A DNA stretch of 22,271 nucleotides from JBBQHM01 sp038323965 (GCA_038323965.1 JBBQHM010000027.1:1-22271), one strand, 5' to 3'. Counted from the first letter of the stretch, positions 1-8,611 are shown. Notes: generated by a model from the letters alone, not told the origin. Program-made: numbers and translations.

Positions 1-620
1 GTTACGTGCGGCTGATCGTGACGCGCGGAGTGGGAAATCTCGGACTGAACCCGGTGCAATGTAAGCGGCCGAGCGTGATTATTATTGCAGCGACGATCGC
101 GTTGTATCCGGAAGAAGTTTACCGGAACGGGCTGACGGTCGTGACCTGTGCAACGCGCCGCACCAATCCCGCCGCATTGAATCCGGCGGTGAAATCGCTC
201 AATTATTTAAACAACGTGATGGCGCGGATCGAAGCGAACCTCGCGGGGGCCGACGAAGCGTTGATGCTTAATGATGCCGGTAATGTTTCGGAATGCACGG
301 CGGACAACGTTTTTATTATAAAACGCGGTCAGATTTTTACGCCGCCGATCAGTGCCGGGGCGCTGCGCGGCATCACGCGCGCGGTCGCATTCGAGATCGC
401 GGCAGAGCTCGGGATCAAAATCACTGAAACCGATATCACTCGTCATGACGTATTTGTTGCTGACGAATGTTTTCTTACTGGCACGGCGGCGGAAGTGATC
501 CCGGTGATCAAAGCCGATGGTCGTGTGATTGGAACTGGAAAACCGGGTCCGCTGAGTACGCGGATGATTGCCCGTTTCCGCGAGATTACGCGCGCAACCG
601 GCACGCCTATTTTCAGTTGA
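1..620 (+). CDS. ilvE: Branched-chain amino-acid aminotransferase, class IV PLP fold (5' truncated by window)
   Basis: This is the C-terminal ~205 residues of a fold-type IV PLP aminotransferase, which would transfer the amino group between glutamate and the branched-chain 2-oxo acids in Val/Leu/Ile metabolism. The reading frame is open to the left edge (codon 3-5 is Tyr, giving YVRLIVTRGVGNLGLNP, a typical internal stretch), so the true start lies outside; the GTG at position 6 is not a real start. The likely Schiff-base lysine is in NPAVKSLNYLNN (residue 63 counted from position 6). The conserved E follows in NVSECTADNVF, then a TPPISAGALRGITR loop and the ADECFLTGTAAEVIPV segment, which is IlvE-like. 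D-amino-acid transaminase or aminodeoxychorismate lyase of the same fold are less likely alternatives. It stops 77 bases before mcsA on the same strand, so it could share transcription, but nothing shows a functional link. Confidence 0.88.
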   Translation, partial: YVRLIVTRGVGNLGLNPVQCKRPSVIIIAATIALYPEEVYRNGLTVVTCATRRTNPAALNPAVKSLNYLNNVMARIEANLAGADEALMLNDAGNVSECTADNVFIIKRGQIFTPPISAGALRGITRAVAFEIAAELGIKITETDITRHDVFVADECFLTGTAAEVIPVIKADGRVIGTGKPGPLSTRMIARFREITRATGTPIFS

Positions 621-697
621 ACCGGGCGCGTCAGCCGCGGGCGCAAAAGGTGCTGGGAATTGAATGATCCCAGCGAAACGAGGTCTAATTCTCCGAG

Positions 698-1189
698 ATG
701 TTGTGCGACGTTTGCAAATGCAATGACGCGACTGTGTTCCTGACGCAGATCGTGGATGGCAAGATGCAGAAAGTGAATCTCTGCGAAGGCTGTTCTAAAG
801 AAAAAGGCGTGCAGGATCCTACTGGTTTTGCGCTGGCTGATTTGCTGCTTGGGATTGGCGCTGCGGAAGAGATCGACAAAGGCGCAGTCTCGACCCGGTG
901 TCCAGTCTGCGGTTTTACGCAGGCTGATTTTAAGAAGAGTGGAAGGCTTGGTTGCAGCTCGTGCTATGCCGCGTTTTCCGAAGGCCTTGGCTCACTGCTG
1001 AAGGCGATGCACAAAGGCACTGAGCACGTCGGTAAATTGCCGCACCGCGCCCATCGGGCGGTCGAGATGAGTGACCGGATGCGTTCGCTTACGGAAAACC
1101 TGCGCAAGGCGGTCGAGGAAGAAAACTACGAATCGGCGGCGTCATTGCGTGATGAAATTAAACAGCTCCAGGGCGAGCTAACGAAATAG
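698..1189 (+). CDS. mcsA: McsA, zinc-binding activator of protein-arginine kinase (UVR-motif protein)
   Basis: This 163-residue protein has four paired-cysteine motifs: CDVC (C3, C6, with C8 adjacent), CEGC (C29, C32), CPVC (C68, C71) and CSSC (C86, C89). These are expected to bind zinc. A UVR helix-hairpin motif covers about residues 131-161 (ENLRKAVEEENYESAASLRD). That layout is the McsA family signature. In Bacillus, McsA activates the arginine kinase McsB and helps target proteins to ClpC; the same role is inferred here from family and context. The stop codon TAG directly abuts the ATG of mcsB, so the genes are probably translationally coupled. It starts at the ATG giving MLCDVC, because the first zinc knuckle begins at residue 3. 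Length is close to that of the Bacillus protein. Confidence 0.93.
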   Translation: MLCDVCKCNDATVFLTQIVDGKMQKVNLCEGCSKEKGVQDPTGFALADLLLGIGAAEEIDKGAVSTRCPVCGFTQADFKKSGRLGCSSCYAAFSEGLGSLLKAMHKGTEHVGKLPHRAHRAVEMSDRMRSLTENLRKAVEEENYESAASLRDEIKQLQGELTK

Positions 1190-2311
1190 ATGAAGATTGG
1201 AAACGTTCTCGCTGGCGCGAGCGAATGGCTGCGCGGCGAAGGCCCGCATCACCAGATCGTGGTCAGCAGCCGGGTGCGGCTCGCGCGCAATGTGCGGAAC
1301 CGCCCGTTTCCGGGCTGGGCGAAGAAGGCTGATCGCACCGCAATTCTCGAGCTCGTCATGCCGCGGGTGGAGGAATTGCCGGAGATGCAGGATTCGCTCT
1401 CGGAATTATTGCAGGATCTGACGGCGCTGGAGAAACAGGTTTTGGTGGAGCGTCACCTGATCAGCCGCGAACACGCCGCCAAGAGCGTTGGCAGTGGCGT
1501 GGTGATGAATCGGCGTCAGACCCTGAGCGTGATGATCAATGAAGAGGATCATTTGCGCATGCAGTCGATTCGCTCCGGTCTGCAGTTGCGCCAGGCCTTC
1601 AAGCTGGTGGATAAAGTCGATAGCGAACTCGAGGGCAAACTTGATTTCGCCTACGACTCCAAGCTGGGATATTTGACCGCGTGTCCGACGAATGTCGGTA
1701 CCGGAATGCGCGCATCGGCGATGCTGCATCTTCCCGGCCTGGTGTTGAGCGAGCTAATCAACCAGGTGATTCAGGCGGTAAATAAAATCGGACTCGCGGT
1801 GCGCGGACTTTATGGGGAAGGGACGGAGGCGATGGGAAATCTTTTCCAGATCTCCAACCAGACTACGCTGGGCGAGAAAGAGGAAGAGATCATCGCTCGA
1901 CTCACCAAAGTCATCGAGACAATCATCGAAAAGGAGCACGATGCGCGTCAGGTGCTGATCCAGAAAAAGCCTGACACTCTGGCCGATCAAATTGGCCGCG
2001 CTTACGGCGTGCTGACGTTCGCGCACGCGATGAGCTCGAAGGAAGCTCTGAATTTACTGTCGGTGATGAAACTCGGCGTGGATCTCGGCGCGTTCCCCGA
2101 AGATCGCCGCCTGCCGGTCGATGAACTATTTATCGAAACCCAGCCCGCGCACCTGCAGAAGAGTTCGCAACAAAAGCTGAACGCGGAAGAGCGTGATCAT
2201 CTGCGCGCCAGAATCATCCGCGAGCGTTTGAAACTGTTTCCTAAACCTGATATTAATAAAGTAGCGCGGGAGCCGGCGACACCCGAACCTCCAGCGTCCC
2301 CCAAAGCATGA
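1190..2311 (+). CDS. mcsB: McsB, protein-arginine kinase
   Basis: This 373-residue protein has the phosphagen (guanidino) kinase fold and is expected to phosphorylate arginine side chains on damaged proteins, marking them for ClpC-ClpP. SSRVRLARN (residues 26-34) is the family nucleotide/phosphate-binding arginine segment. CPTNVGTG, with C165, is the conserved catalytic-site cysteine loop. A long RIIRERL-containing helix closes the C-terminal domain before a low-complexity Pro/Ala/Glu tail (PATPEPPASPKA). The start ATG directly follows the mcsA stop codon. The stop codon overlaps the clpC start in an ATGA arrangement, so mcsA, mcsB and clpC form one coupled operon. No ctsR repressor gene is adjacent, unlike in Firmicutes, so its control must differ. 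Confidence 0.94.
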   Translation: MKIGNVLAGASEWLRGEGPHHQIVVSSRVRLARNVRNRPFPGWAKKADRTAILELVMPRVEELPEMQDSLSELLQDLTALEKQVLVERHLISREHAAKSVGSGVVMNRRQTLSVMINEEDHLRMQSIRSGLQLRQAFKLVDKVDSELEGKLDFAYDSKLGYLTACPTNVGTGMRASAMLHLPGLVLSELINQVIQAVNKIGLAVRGLYGEGTEAMGNLFQISNQTTLGEKEEEIIARLTKVIETIIEKEHDARQVLIQKKPDTLADQIGRAYGVLTFAHAMSSKEALNLLSVMKLGVDLGAFPEDRRLPVDELFIETQPAHLQKSSQQKLNAEERDHLRARIIRERLKLFPKPDINKVAREPATPEPPASPKA

Positions 2312-4794
2312 ACAATTTTACTCCGCGCGCGCAGCAGGTCCTGGCGCTGGCTCGCAAAGAAGCTGATCGCTTCAATCACAATTACGTCGGCACCGAGCAC
2401 CTCCTGCTCGGGTTGATCAAGCTCGGACAGGGCGTGGCCGTGAACGTTCTGCAAAAGATGGGTCTCGATCTCGAGACGGTGCGAATGGAAGTGGAAAAAC
2501 AGGTCGGTTCCGGCCCGGAAACCAAAATGGTCGGGAACATCCCTTACACCCCGCGTGTGAAAAAAGTTCTCGCGCTGGCCGGCAAGGAAGCCAAGGCGCT
2601 GAACCATTCTTACGTTGGCACCGAACACATCCTGCTTGGTCTCCTCCGGGAAGGCGAGGGCGTGGCGGCGCGCGTGCTGAAGAGTCTCGAGATCGATATC
2701 GAGCGGACGCGGAATGAAATTCTCAAGGAGCTCGATCCGAATTTCACCCCGCCGGAAGGCGAAGGGGACGAACAGGTCGGTCAATCAAGTGGCGGCAAGA
2801 AGGAGCTTAAGACTCCGGCGTTGCGCGCTTTCGGCCGGGACTTAACGGAGATGGCGAAAAAGAACGAGCTTGATCCCGTCATCGGGCGGAAAAATGAGAT
2901 TGAGCGCGTCATTCAAGTGCTTTGCCGTCGCACGAAAAATAATCCTGTTCTGCTCGGAGAAGCGGGCGTCGGCAAAACCGCCATCGTCGAAGGTCTCGCG
3001 CAGGAGATCATCAACGGCAACGTGCCGGAGCTGTTGCGCGACAAGAAAGTGATCACGCTCGACCTTGCATTGATGGTCGCTGGAACAAAATATCGCGGCC
3101 AATTTGAAGAACGTATCAAGGCGGTGATGGATGAAATCCGTCGCACGAAAAATGTCATCCTCTTCATCGACGAATTGCACACGATTGTCGGAGCGGGTTC
3201 TGCCGAAGGCGCGATGGACGCGTCGAACATTATCAAGCCGGCGTTGAGTCGCGGCGAGCTGCAGTGTGTCGGCGCGACGACGCTGAACGAATATCGCAAG
3301 TACATCGAGAAGGACGCTGCGCTCGAGCGGCGTTTCCAGACCGTTAAAGTTGAAGCACCGACAGCGGAAGAAGCGGTGCAAATCTTGAAGGGCTTGCGCC
3401 CGAAGTACGAAGCGCACCACAAGGCGAAGCTGACGGACGAAGCGCTGGTGGCGGCGGTGAAACTTTCCGATCGTTATATCACGGGGCGTTTTTTGCCGGA
3501 CAAAGCGATTGATGTGATGGACGAAGCTGGCTCGCGCGCTCGGATAAATGCGATGACGCGTCCGCCTGACGTGAAGGAAATTGAACGGCAGATTGAGGAA
3601 ATTCGCCTCGAGAAAGAAGGCGCGATCAAGGCGCAGGATTTCGAAAAAGCGGCGTCACTGCGCGATAAGGAAAAGACCACCAAAGAACGGCTCGACGAGA
3701 TTCTGGCGAAGTGGCGCGAAGAGCGCGAAGAGAAGGAAGTTGTCGTCACGGGCGAAGACATGATGTACATCGTGTCGAAGGTGACCGGGGTTCCGCTCCA
3801 GAAAATGGAGCAGAAAGAAACCGAGAAGCTCCTCCAGATGGAGGACGAATTGAAGGGCCGTGTCATTGGACAACATGAAGCGGTGGTCGCAATTTCGAAA
3901 GCGCTTCGCCGCAGTCGCGCGGACTTGAAGGATCCGCGTCGTCCGATTGGATCGTTTATTTTCCTTGGGCCGACGGGCGTTGGTAAAACGTTTCTCGCGC
4001 AGACGCTTGCTGAATTCATGTTTGGCGATCGCGATGCTCTCATCCAGATCGACATGTCGGAATACATGGAAAAGTTCACCGCTTCGCGGTTGATCGGTTC
4101 ACCTCCAGGGTATGTCGGTTACGAGGAGGGCGGCCAACTTTCCGAAGCTGTTCGCCGGCGTCCTTATTCCGTCGTGCTCTTCGATGAAATTGAGAAAGCG
4201 CACCCGGATGTGATGCACTTGCTTCTCCAAATTCTCGAGGACGGAAAAATCACTGACTCGCTTGGACGCAAGATCGATTTCCGAAACACGATCATCATTA
4301 TGACATCGAATGTCGGCGCCGAATTACTTCGTCGAAATACGACGATGGGTTTTGCTGCCTCGAGGCCGCTGGGCGAACACGAGTTTGAGGCGATGCGCGA
4401 CAAGCTTCTCGAGGAAGCGAAGAAGGCGTTTAAGCCGGAGTTCATCAACCGACTAGACGACATCATTGTCTTTCATCAGCTGACGAAGGAAGACCTGATG
4501 GTCATCGTGGAACTGGAAGTGAAAAAGGTCCTGGTGCGCGTGCTTTCGAAAGAGGTGCACATCGAGCTGGATCCGTCGGCGAAGGACTTCCTCATCGAAA
4601 AAGGATACGACCCGCAATATGGCGCACGCCCGATGCGGCGTGCGGTCGAGCGTTACCTCGAAGATCCATTCGCTGAGGAATTACTGCGCGGCAATGTGAA
4701 GGCAGGAGACGTGGTGCACGTCACTGCGGCGGATCAAAAGCTCGCGTTTCACGTGACCGAGCCGCAAGGCACCGCGCCCGCTGGCACGAGTTAG
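2308..4794 (+). CDS. clpC: ClpC, AAA+ unfoldase subunit of the Clp protease
   Basis: This 828-residue Hsp100 protein has two AAA+ rings. The N-terminal domain is a clear internal duplication: YVGTEHLLLGL in the first half and YVGTEHILLGL in the second, within residues ~1-145. D1 carries Walker A GEAGVGKT (217-224) and Walker B FIDELHT. A middle domain with a UVR motif (AQDFEKAASLRDKEK, about 438-470) separates it from D2, which has Walker A GPTGVGKT (554-561). The tripeptide MGF (680-682) sits where ClpC/ClpA carry the ClpP-docking loop, so it probably works with ClpP; no clpP lies in this window. The UVR middle domain distinguishes ClpC from ClpA, and McsA/McsB as partners supports pArg-directed degradation. 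It overlaps mcsB by four bases (ATGA). The next gene is convergent, 11 bases away, with no obvious terminator between. Confidence 0.97.
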   Translation: MNNFTPRAQQVLALARKEADRFNHNYVGTEHLLLGLIKLGQGVAVNVLQKMGLDLETVRMEVEKQVGSGPETKMVGNIPYTPRVKKVLALAGKEAKALNHSYVGTEHILLGLLREGEGVAARVLKSLEIDIERTRNEILKELDPNFTPPEGEGDEQVGQSSGGKKELKTPALRAFGRDLTEMAKKNELDPVIGRKNEIERVIQVLCRRTKNNPVLLGEAGVGKTAIVEGLAQEIINGNVPELLRDKKVITLDLALMVAGTKYRGQFEERIKAVMDEIRRTKNVILFIDELHTIVGAGSAEGAMDASNIIKPALSRGELQCVGATTLNEYRKYIEKDAALERRFQTVKVEAPTAEEAVQILKGLRPKYEAHHKAKLTDEALVAAVKLSDRYITGRFLPDKAIDVMDEAGSRARINAMTRPPDVKEIERQIEEIRLEKEGAIKAQDFEKAASLRDKEKTTKERLDEILAKWREEREEKEVVVTGEDMMYIVSKVTGVPLQKMEQKETEKLLQMEDELKGRVIGQHEAVVAISKALRRSRADLKDPRRPIGSFIFLGPTGVGKTFLAQTLAEFMFGDRDALIQIDMSEYMEKFTASRLIGSPPGYVGYEEGGQLSEAVRRRPYSVVLFDEIEKAHPDVMHLLLQILEDGKITDSLGRKIDFRNTIIIMTSNVGAELLRRNTTMGFAASRPLGEHEFEAMRDKLLEEAKKAFKPEFINRLDDIIVFHQLTKEDLMVIVELEVKKVLVRVLSKEVHIELDPSAKDFLIEKGYDPQYGARPMRRAVERYLEDPFAEELLRGNVKAGDVVHVTAADQKLAFHVTEPQGTAPAGTS

Positions 4795-4805
4795 TTGCGC
4801 GAAGA

Positions 4806-5714
4806 TTAAGCGCGCGGGTGCGCGTCGCTATACGCTTTCTTCAGACGTTCAACGCTGACATGGGTGTAAATCTGCGTCGTCGAAAGACTGGCGTGGCCGA
4901 GCAGCGCCTGCACACTTCGCAGATCAGCGCCGGCATCGAGCAGATGCGTCGCGAAACTATGGCGAAGTTTATGCGGACTGATCGCGATAGGAATCGACGT
5001 GTGCCGGAGGTAACGTCGCAGCGTCAGCCAGATCGAGCGTGGTGAAATACGCTTTCTATTTTTGCTGATGAAAAGCGCGCCGCTCGTCACATTGGCCGCG
5101 GCGCGGTAACGCGAAACTGCCTCTAGGGCTGGCATTCCGACGGGGCAAACGCGCTCTTTTTTACCTTTGCCGAGGACGCGCACCGACTCGGTATAGATAT
5201 CAAGATCGGCGACATCGAGCGCGGCGAGTTCGCTCAGGCGCAGGCCGCTGCTGTAGAACAATTCCATGATCGCGGCATCCCGATCCCGCATCCATTTCGG
5301 CGCCTGCTTTTCGAGCTCCACTTTAAAAGGAGCGGAGAGAAGTTCGTCAATTTGCAGACGCGTCAGGACCACCGGGAGTTTCTTATCGAGCTTCGGCAGC
5401 TGCACTTCGCGGACGGGATCAAGCGCGAGATGCGATCGATCGACGAGGAATTTATAGAAGCGTCGTAGCGCCGAAAACTGCGCCCGGATGTAGGCGCGTG
5501 ATTGTTTTCGCTTACTCAGTCCAAAAAGATAATCGCGAAAATCGTCCGTCTGGAGTTGCTGCCACGGCTTCGTGCTGGCGAGGCTGCATGCCGCGAGTGA
5601 CGAGCGATAAGAATTGATCGTGCGCGGCGAGGCGTTGCGTTCAACCGCAAGGTATTCGAGGAATTCTTCGGCGAGGCGGTCGCGGCCACGAGCAACCGAC
5701 TTCGCGCCGGTCAC
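4806..5714 (-). CDS. xerC: Tyrosine recombinase, XerC/XerD type
   Basis: This 302-residue site-specific recombinase of the phage-integrase family would normally resolve chromosome dimers at dif. The N-terminal SAM-like DNA-binding domain covers about residues 10-95 (LAVERNASPRTINSYRSSL). The catalytic domain has the full set: R159 in SSGLRLSELAAL, a lysine in LGKGKKER (~183), H248 and R251 in HKLRHSFATHLLDAG, H274 in LLGHASLSTT, and the nucleophile Y283 in QIYTH. The length is that of Xer proteins rather than of most phage or transposon integrases. XerC versus XerD cannot be decided from sequence alone. The start codon overlaps the stop of the upstream lipoprotein gene (ATGA), so the two are co-transcribed; housekeeping neighbours argue against an integrated element. 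Confidence 0.92.
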   Translation of the reverse strand: MTGAKSVARGRDRLAEEFLEYLAVERNASPRTINSYRSSLAACSLASTKPWQQLQTDDFRDYLFGLSKRKQSRAYIRAQFSALRRFYKFLVDRSHLALDPVREVQLPKLDKKLPVVLTRLQIDELLSAPFKVELEKQAPKWMRDRDAAIMELFYSSGLRLSELAALDVADLDIYTESVRVLGKGKKERVCPVGMPALEAVSRYRAAANVTSGALFISKNRKRISPRSIWLTLRRYLRHTSIPIAISPHKLRHSFATHLLDAGADLRSVQALLGHASLSTTQIYTHVSVERLKKAYSDAHPRA

Positions 5715-6208
5715 ATCTGCGGTTTTTCGATGGTGTAACGTGTGGTCTGAGCCTGGATACGGGGGTCGACCTGACTGGCGAAAATTGGGGGCGGGTTGGT
5801 GGAGAGAACTTCGTAACGCTCCAGCACGAACTCCGGATAAAATCCATTGCTCGCCGGTTCATAGACGGTTTCGCCACTGAAATGGCCGAACAATTTATAT
5901 TCGTAGTTGTTGTCGCTGCCGAAGGATAAATGCTCGCGGTCCGGAGCTAGCTTTCGCTTCTCGTTCAGCATCACCATTTTCGATGTGCTCCAGGGTTGGC
6001 CCGGCCGGCGCACGTAGCCCCAGAACTTGTAATCGGGTTTATAGTAGCGCCGTCCAATGTAATAATCGCCCGGCGCTTCCGCCGCGTAGCGCGCGGCCAG
6101 TTGCGTTTTTGCTGCCTGGATGCCCTGCGGAGTTGATTCGCACCCAGCGAAGATGAACGCCGCCGAGGCAAGCTGGAGGCCGAGGATGAGACGGGAAAAT
6201 GCGCGCAT
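5711..6208 (-). CDS. Putative outer-membrane or periplasmic lipoprotein, function unknown
   Basis: This 165-residue protein starts with a short basic n-region, a hydrophobic stretch and a lipobox FAGC, so C23 should become the lipidated N-terminus. The mature part is rich in Tyr and aromatic residues (DYYIGRRYYKPDYKFWGYVR, then KLFGHFSGETVYEPASNGF) and has no further membrane segment. No known enzyme motif is visible. The segment reading WGYVRRPGQPW to FGHFSGETVYEPASNGFYPEF looks like one compact beta-rich domain, and the ending is Pro/Gln-rich. Its stop overlaps the xer start by four bases, so it is the first gene of a two-gene minus-strand operon; nothing about recombination can be read from it. 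It is divergent from the small gene beginning near 6305. Confidence 0.8.
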   Translation of the reverse strand: MRAFSRLILGLQLASAAFIFAGCESTPQGIQAAKTQLAARYAAEAPGDYYIGRRYYKPDYKFWGYVRRPGQPWSTSKMVMLNEKRKLAPDREHLSFGSDNNYEYKLFGHFSGETVYEPASNGFYPEFVLERYEVLSTNPPPIFASQVDPRIQAQTTRYTIEKPQM

Positions 6209-6250
6209 GAACTGCGAGTTTCTTATCGCACGCCGACCGCGCGCGCAAAT

Positions 6251-6272
6251 CCGATGTCAGCATTTACATCGG
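6251..6272. promoter_or_regulatory. Inverted repeat in the divergent lipoprotein / small-gene intergenic region
   Basis: CCGATGT and ACATCGG form perfect 7-base arms around an 8-base spacer. The repeat lies between the divergent starts of the lipoprotein gene (6208) and the small plus-strand gene (6305). It could be an operator or a short hairpin, but there is no direct evidence of function. It also argues that the ATG at 6254, which falls inside it, is not the start of the next gene. Confidence 0.3.
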
Positions 6273-6304
6273 CGAGCACTTTCTCTAGGATCGCAATCGG
6301 ATCG

Positions 6305-6568
6305 ATGGTTGAGCTTGAAATTTACGCCGCCGGCGTTCGTGAGTTAACGAAAATCCTGGAACTCGAGCATGAGTTCGAGGCGCTCCACGGCGTCCGTTAC
6401 AAGGTCGATACCAACCACGATATTGTATACCTCGAGATGGATGCACCGATCGTCACTTTTCGAGAGATCAGGGCGATTTTTGTCAAACTCGGATTCGATC
6501 CGAAGTTTGTCGGTGCGATCCCGGCGGAATTGCGGCCGCGCACGAAAACGCAGCCCCTCGCTTCTTAG
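6305..6568 (+). CDS. Small conserved-looking protein, possible ferredoxin-like alpha/beta fold
   Basis: This is an 87-residue cytoplasmic protein beginning MVELEIYAAGVRELTKI. The pattern of strands and helices (VELEIYA, a helix, GVRYKVDTNHDIVYLEMD, a helix FREIRAIFVKLGF, then KFVGAIP) resembles a beta-alpha-beta-beta-alpha-beta sandwich, as in HMA or ACT domains. The CxxC metal site of HMA proteins is absent. The family is not recognised. An in-frame ATG at 6254 would add 17 residues, but those read as non-conserved polar sequence and lie over an inverted repeat, so the ATG at 6305 is preferred; AGGA around 6287 is a weak and rather distant ribosome site. It precedes the PIN/TRAM gene by 42 bases on the same strand. 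Confidence 0.65.
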   Translation: MVELEIYAAGVRELTKILELEHEFEALHGVRYKVDTNHDIVYLEMDAPIVTFREIRAIFVKLGFDPKFVGAIPAELRPRTKTQPLAS

Positions 6569-6610
6569 GTAATTGGGCGGAACAACTTGTGCTTCCCAAG
6601 AGGGCGAAGC

Positions 6611-7639
6611 ATGACTCCGCGACTCACTTTCAATCTGCTGCGAATGCTCTTCGTTACCTTTGCCGGTGTCGTGGGCGCGATGATCTCCCTCGAGACGCAG
6701 TCAAACTCCATGCCCGGACTGATTTCCGGCGTGGCGCTCGGTTTATTGATTGTGCTCTTCGATCGGCTGTTAAAAGGCATCTCGCTGCGCGCGTTTTCGT
6801 CCGCGACATTTGGTCTGCTCATCGGCCTCATTTTCGCGAATCTACTTACGGCTTCGGACGTGCTGCGTTTCCAAAGTGACACGACGCAGTGGGCCACGCG
6901 GCTCGTGCTCTACTCGGCCTTCGGTTATCTCGGCATGATGCTGGCGATGCGCAGTAATCGCGATGAATTCTCACTCATTATTCCGTACGTGCGGTTTGCC
7001 CGCCAGGGCACGCAGCATGAGCCGATCGTTCTCGATACCAGCGTCATCATCGACGGAAAAATCGCGGACCTTTGCGCGTCGGGATTTCTTAGTCATGCCC
7101 TGATCGTTCCGCGGTTTGTTCTCGATGAACTTCAAACCCTGGCCGATTCCCGCGATGCGGGGAAACGCGAACGCGGCCGCCGCGGGCTTGGCATTCTGAA
7201 TGAGCTCCAGCAATCGCGCGATATCGAGCTAACGATTCACGAGACGGCCGCCGACGAATTGCCCGCAACCGTGGATGCGCGACTGGTGCGCGTCGCCAAG
7301 CTCCTGCAGGCGCGCTTGCTTACAAACGACAGTGCGCTTTGTCAGGTGGCGAAGTTGCAACAGGTTCCAACTTTAAATTTAAACGATCTCGCGCGCGTGC
7401 TGCGTCCGACGGCGGCGGCGGGCGAAGAACTCGAGATCCAGTTGATCAAAGAAGGTCGCGAGCCGCATCAAGCCGTCGGATACCTGCCGGATGGAACGAT
7501 GATTGTGGTGAATCACGCCCGCAACTCGATCGGCCAACGGGCGACGATAGTTGTCTCCACCGCTTTACAGACGGCCGCGGGCCGGCTCTTTTTCGCGGAG
7601 TTAAAACACTCTCAACAGGCAAACAGCGAAGCGGCTTAA
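6611..7639 (+). CDS. Membrane-anchored PIN/TRAM-domain protein (YacL-like)
   Basis: This 342-residue protein has an N-terminal block of about four hydrophobic helices (residues ~8-25, 35-53, 64-82, 97-113). A PIN nuclease domain follows (about 135-262), then a C-terminal TRAM domain (about 270-332; GYLPDGTMIVVNHA is typical). PIN acidic residues are visible: D142 in VLDTSVIIDG, E173 in FVLDELQ, D223 in VDARL and D240 in LLTNDSAL. That architecture is the YacL/PilT-N-TRAM family. PIN domains are usually metal-dependent RNases and TRAM binds RNA, so a membrane-bound RNA-processing role is plausible; its substrate is unknown. The ATG at 6611 is chosen because AGAGGG lies just upstream; a TTG at 6587 would add eight unlikely residues. 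It converges on trpS with interlocking stop codons. Confidence 0.88.
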   Translation: MTPRLTFNLLRMLFVTFAGVVGAMISLETQSNSMPGLISGVALGLLIVLFDRLLKGISLRAFSSATFGLLIGLIFANLLTASDVLRFQSDTTQWATRLVLYSAFGYLGMMLAMRSNRDEFSLIIPYVRFARQGTQHEPIVLDTSVIIDGKIADLCASGFLSHALIVPRFVLDELQTLADSRDAGKRERGRRGLGILNELQQSRDIELTIHETAADELPATVDARLVRVAKLLQARLLTNDSALCQVAKLQQVPTLNLNDLARVLRPTAAAGEELEIQLIKEGREPHQAVGYLPDGTMIVVNHARNSIGQRATIVVSTALQTAAGRLFFAELKHSQQANSEAA

Positions 7640-8598
7640 CGCAGGCCGACTGCCTGGCGCACCCGCGTCATCACCCGGCTCGCCTGGGCATTCGCGCGCT
7701 CGGCGCCCTGGCGAAGAACGTCATCCACGTAACTCGCGTCGCGCAGAATTTCGGCACGCCGTTCCCGCATCGGCGCAAAGTATTCCCAGAGTCTGGCGAA
7801 TAATTGTTTCTTGTAGTCGCCGTATCCCGTGCCGCCTTGGCGAAATGATTCCCGCATCGCCTCTACTTCACCCGTCGACGCGAACAGCGCGTAAAGTTGC
7901 ACGATGGTCGAGGCGTCGGGATTCTTCGCCGCCTCCACCGGTGTCGAATCGGTTGTGATGCCCATGACACGTTTCCGCATCTCCTTTTCGTCGCCGAAGA
8001 TGTCGATCGTGTTGCCGTAGCTTTTACTCATCTTCTGGCCGTCAACGCCGGGCACGGTTTCCGTCGCGGCATGAATGCGCGGCTCCGGAAGTTTAAAGAC
8101 TTCGCCAAACGCCTCATTCACGCGCGTCGCAATATCACGCGTGATTTCGATGTGCTGCTTCTGGTCTTTACCGACCGGAACCACGTCGCTGTCGTAGATC
8201 AGGATATCCGCCGCCATTAACACCGGATAGGTGAAGAGACCGGCATTGGCTGCGACCCCGCGCGCGACTTTGTCCTTATAAGAGTGCGCCAGTTCGAGAC
8301 GCGAAACCGGGGTGACGGTGGACAAAATCCAAGCGAGCTCCGTCACCTGCGGGACATCGGATTGGCGAAACAACGCCGCCTTGGATGGGTCCAGGTCGCA
8401 AGCGAGAAAATCGATCGCGACTCGCCGGCTATTCTCGCGCAGCGCCGCTGGCTCGCGCACGCTGGTGAGCGCGTGATAATCGGCGATGAAGTAGAAGGCC
8501 TCGCCTTCGTCCTGCAGCGCAATCGCGGGCCGCATCATCCCGAAATAATTCCCGATATGAAGGACGCCGCTCGGTTGAATACCGGATAGGATGCGCAT
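7636..8598 (-). CDS. trpS: Tryptophanyl-tRNA synthetase
   Basis: This 320-residue class I aminoacyl-tRNA synthetase charges tRNA-Trp. The Rossmann signature is at the N-terminus: SGIQPSGVLHIGNYFG, with HIGN at 14-17. The second signature KMSKS is at 189-193 (DGQKMSKSYGNTI). TrpRS-type tryptophan and ATP pocket segments (YFIADYHALT, FRQSDVPQVTELAWIL, PVGKDQKQHIEITRD) are all present, so the enzyme looks intact. The ATG at 8598 (MRILSG) is chosen because family members begin right at this motif; an in-frame ATG at 8661 would add 21 residues encoded partly by a short repeat. Its stop codon shares bases with the stop of the convergent PIN/TRAM gene. A truncated atpG fragment lies ~105 bases upstream. 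Confidence 0.97.
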   Translation of the reverse strand: MRILSGIQPSGVLHIGNYFGMMRPAIALQDEGEAFYFIADYHALTSVREPAALRENSRRVAIDFLACDLDPSKAALFRQSDVPQVTELAWILSTVTPVSRLELAHSYKDKVARGVAANAGLFTYPVLMAADILIYDSDVVPVGKDQKQHIEITRDIATRVNEAFGEVFKLPEPRIHAATETVPGVDGQKMSKSYGNTIDIFGDEKEMRKRVMGITTDSTPVEAAKNPDASTIVQLYALFASTGEVEAMRESFRQGGTGYGDYKKQLFARLWEYFAPMRERRAEILRDASYVDDVLRQGAERANAQASRVMTRVRQAVGLR

Positions 8599-8611
8599 GG
8601 TGGAAGGAACG

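Noticed and set aside
3474..4079. 201-codon minus-strand frame inside clpC (others at 2197-2784 and 2842-3420)
   Set aside because: All lie opposite conserved ClpC domains and read as Ser/Arg-rich or low-complexity sequence; codon bias of the plus strand explains them.
4806..6208. Integrative element defined by the tyrosine recombinase
   Set aside because: No attachment repeats, tRNA or cargo genes nearby; size and motifs fit housekeeping Xer, and neighbours are core genes.
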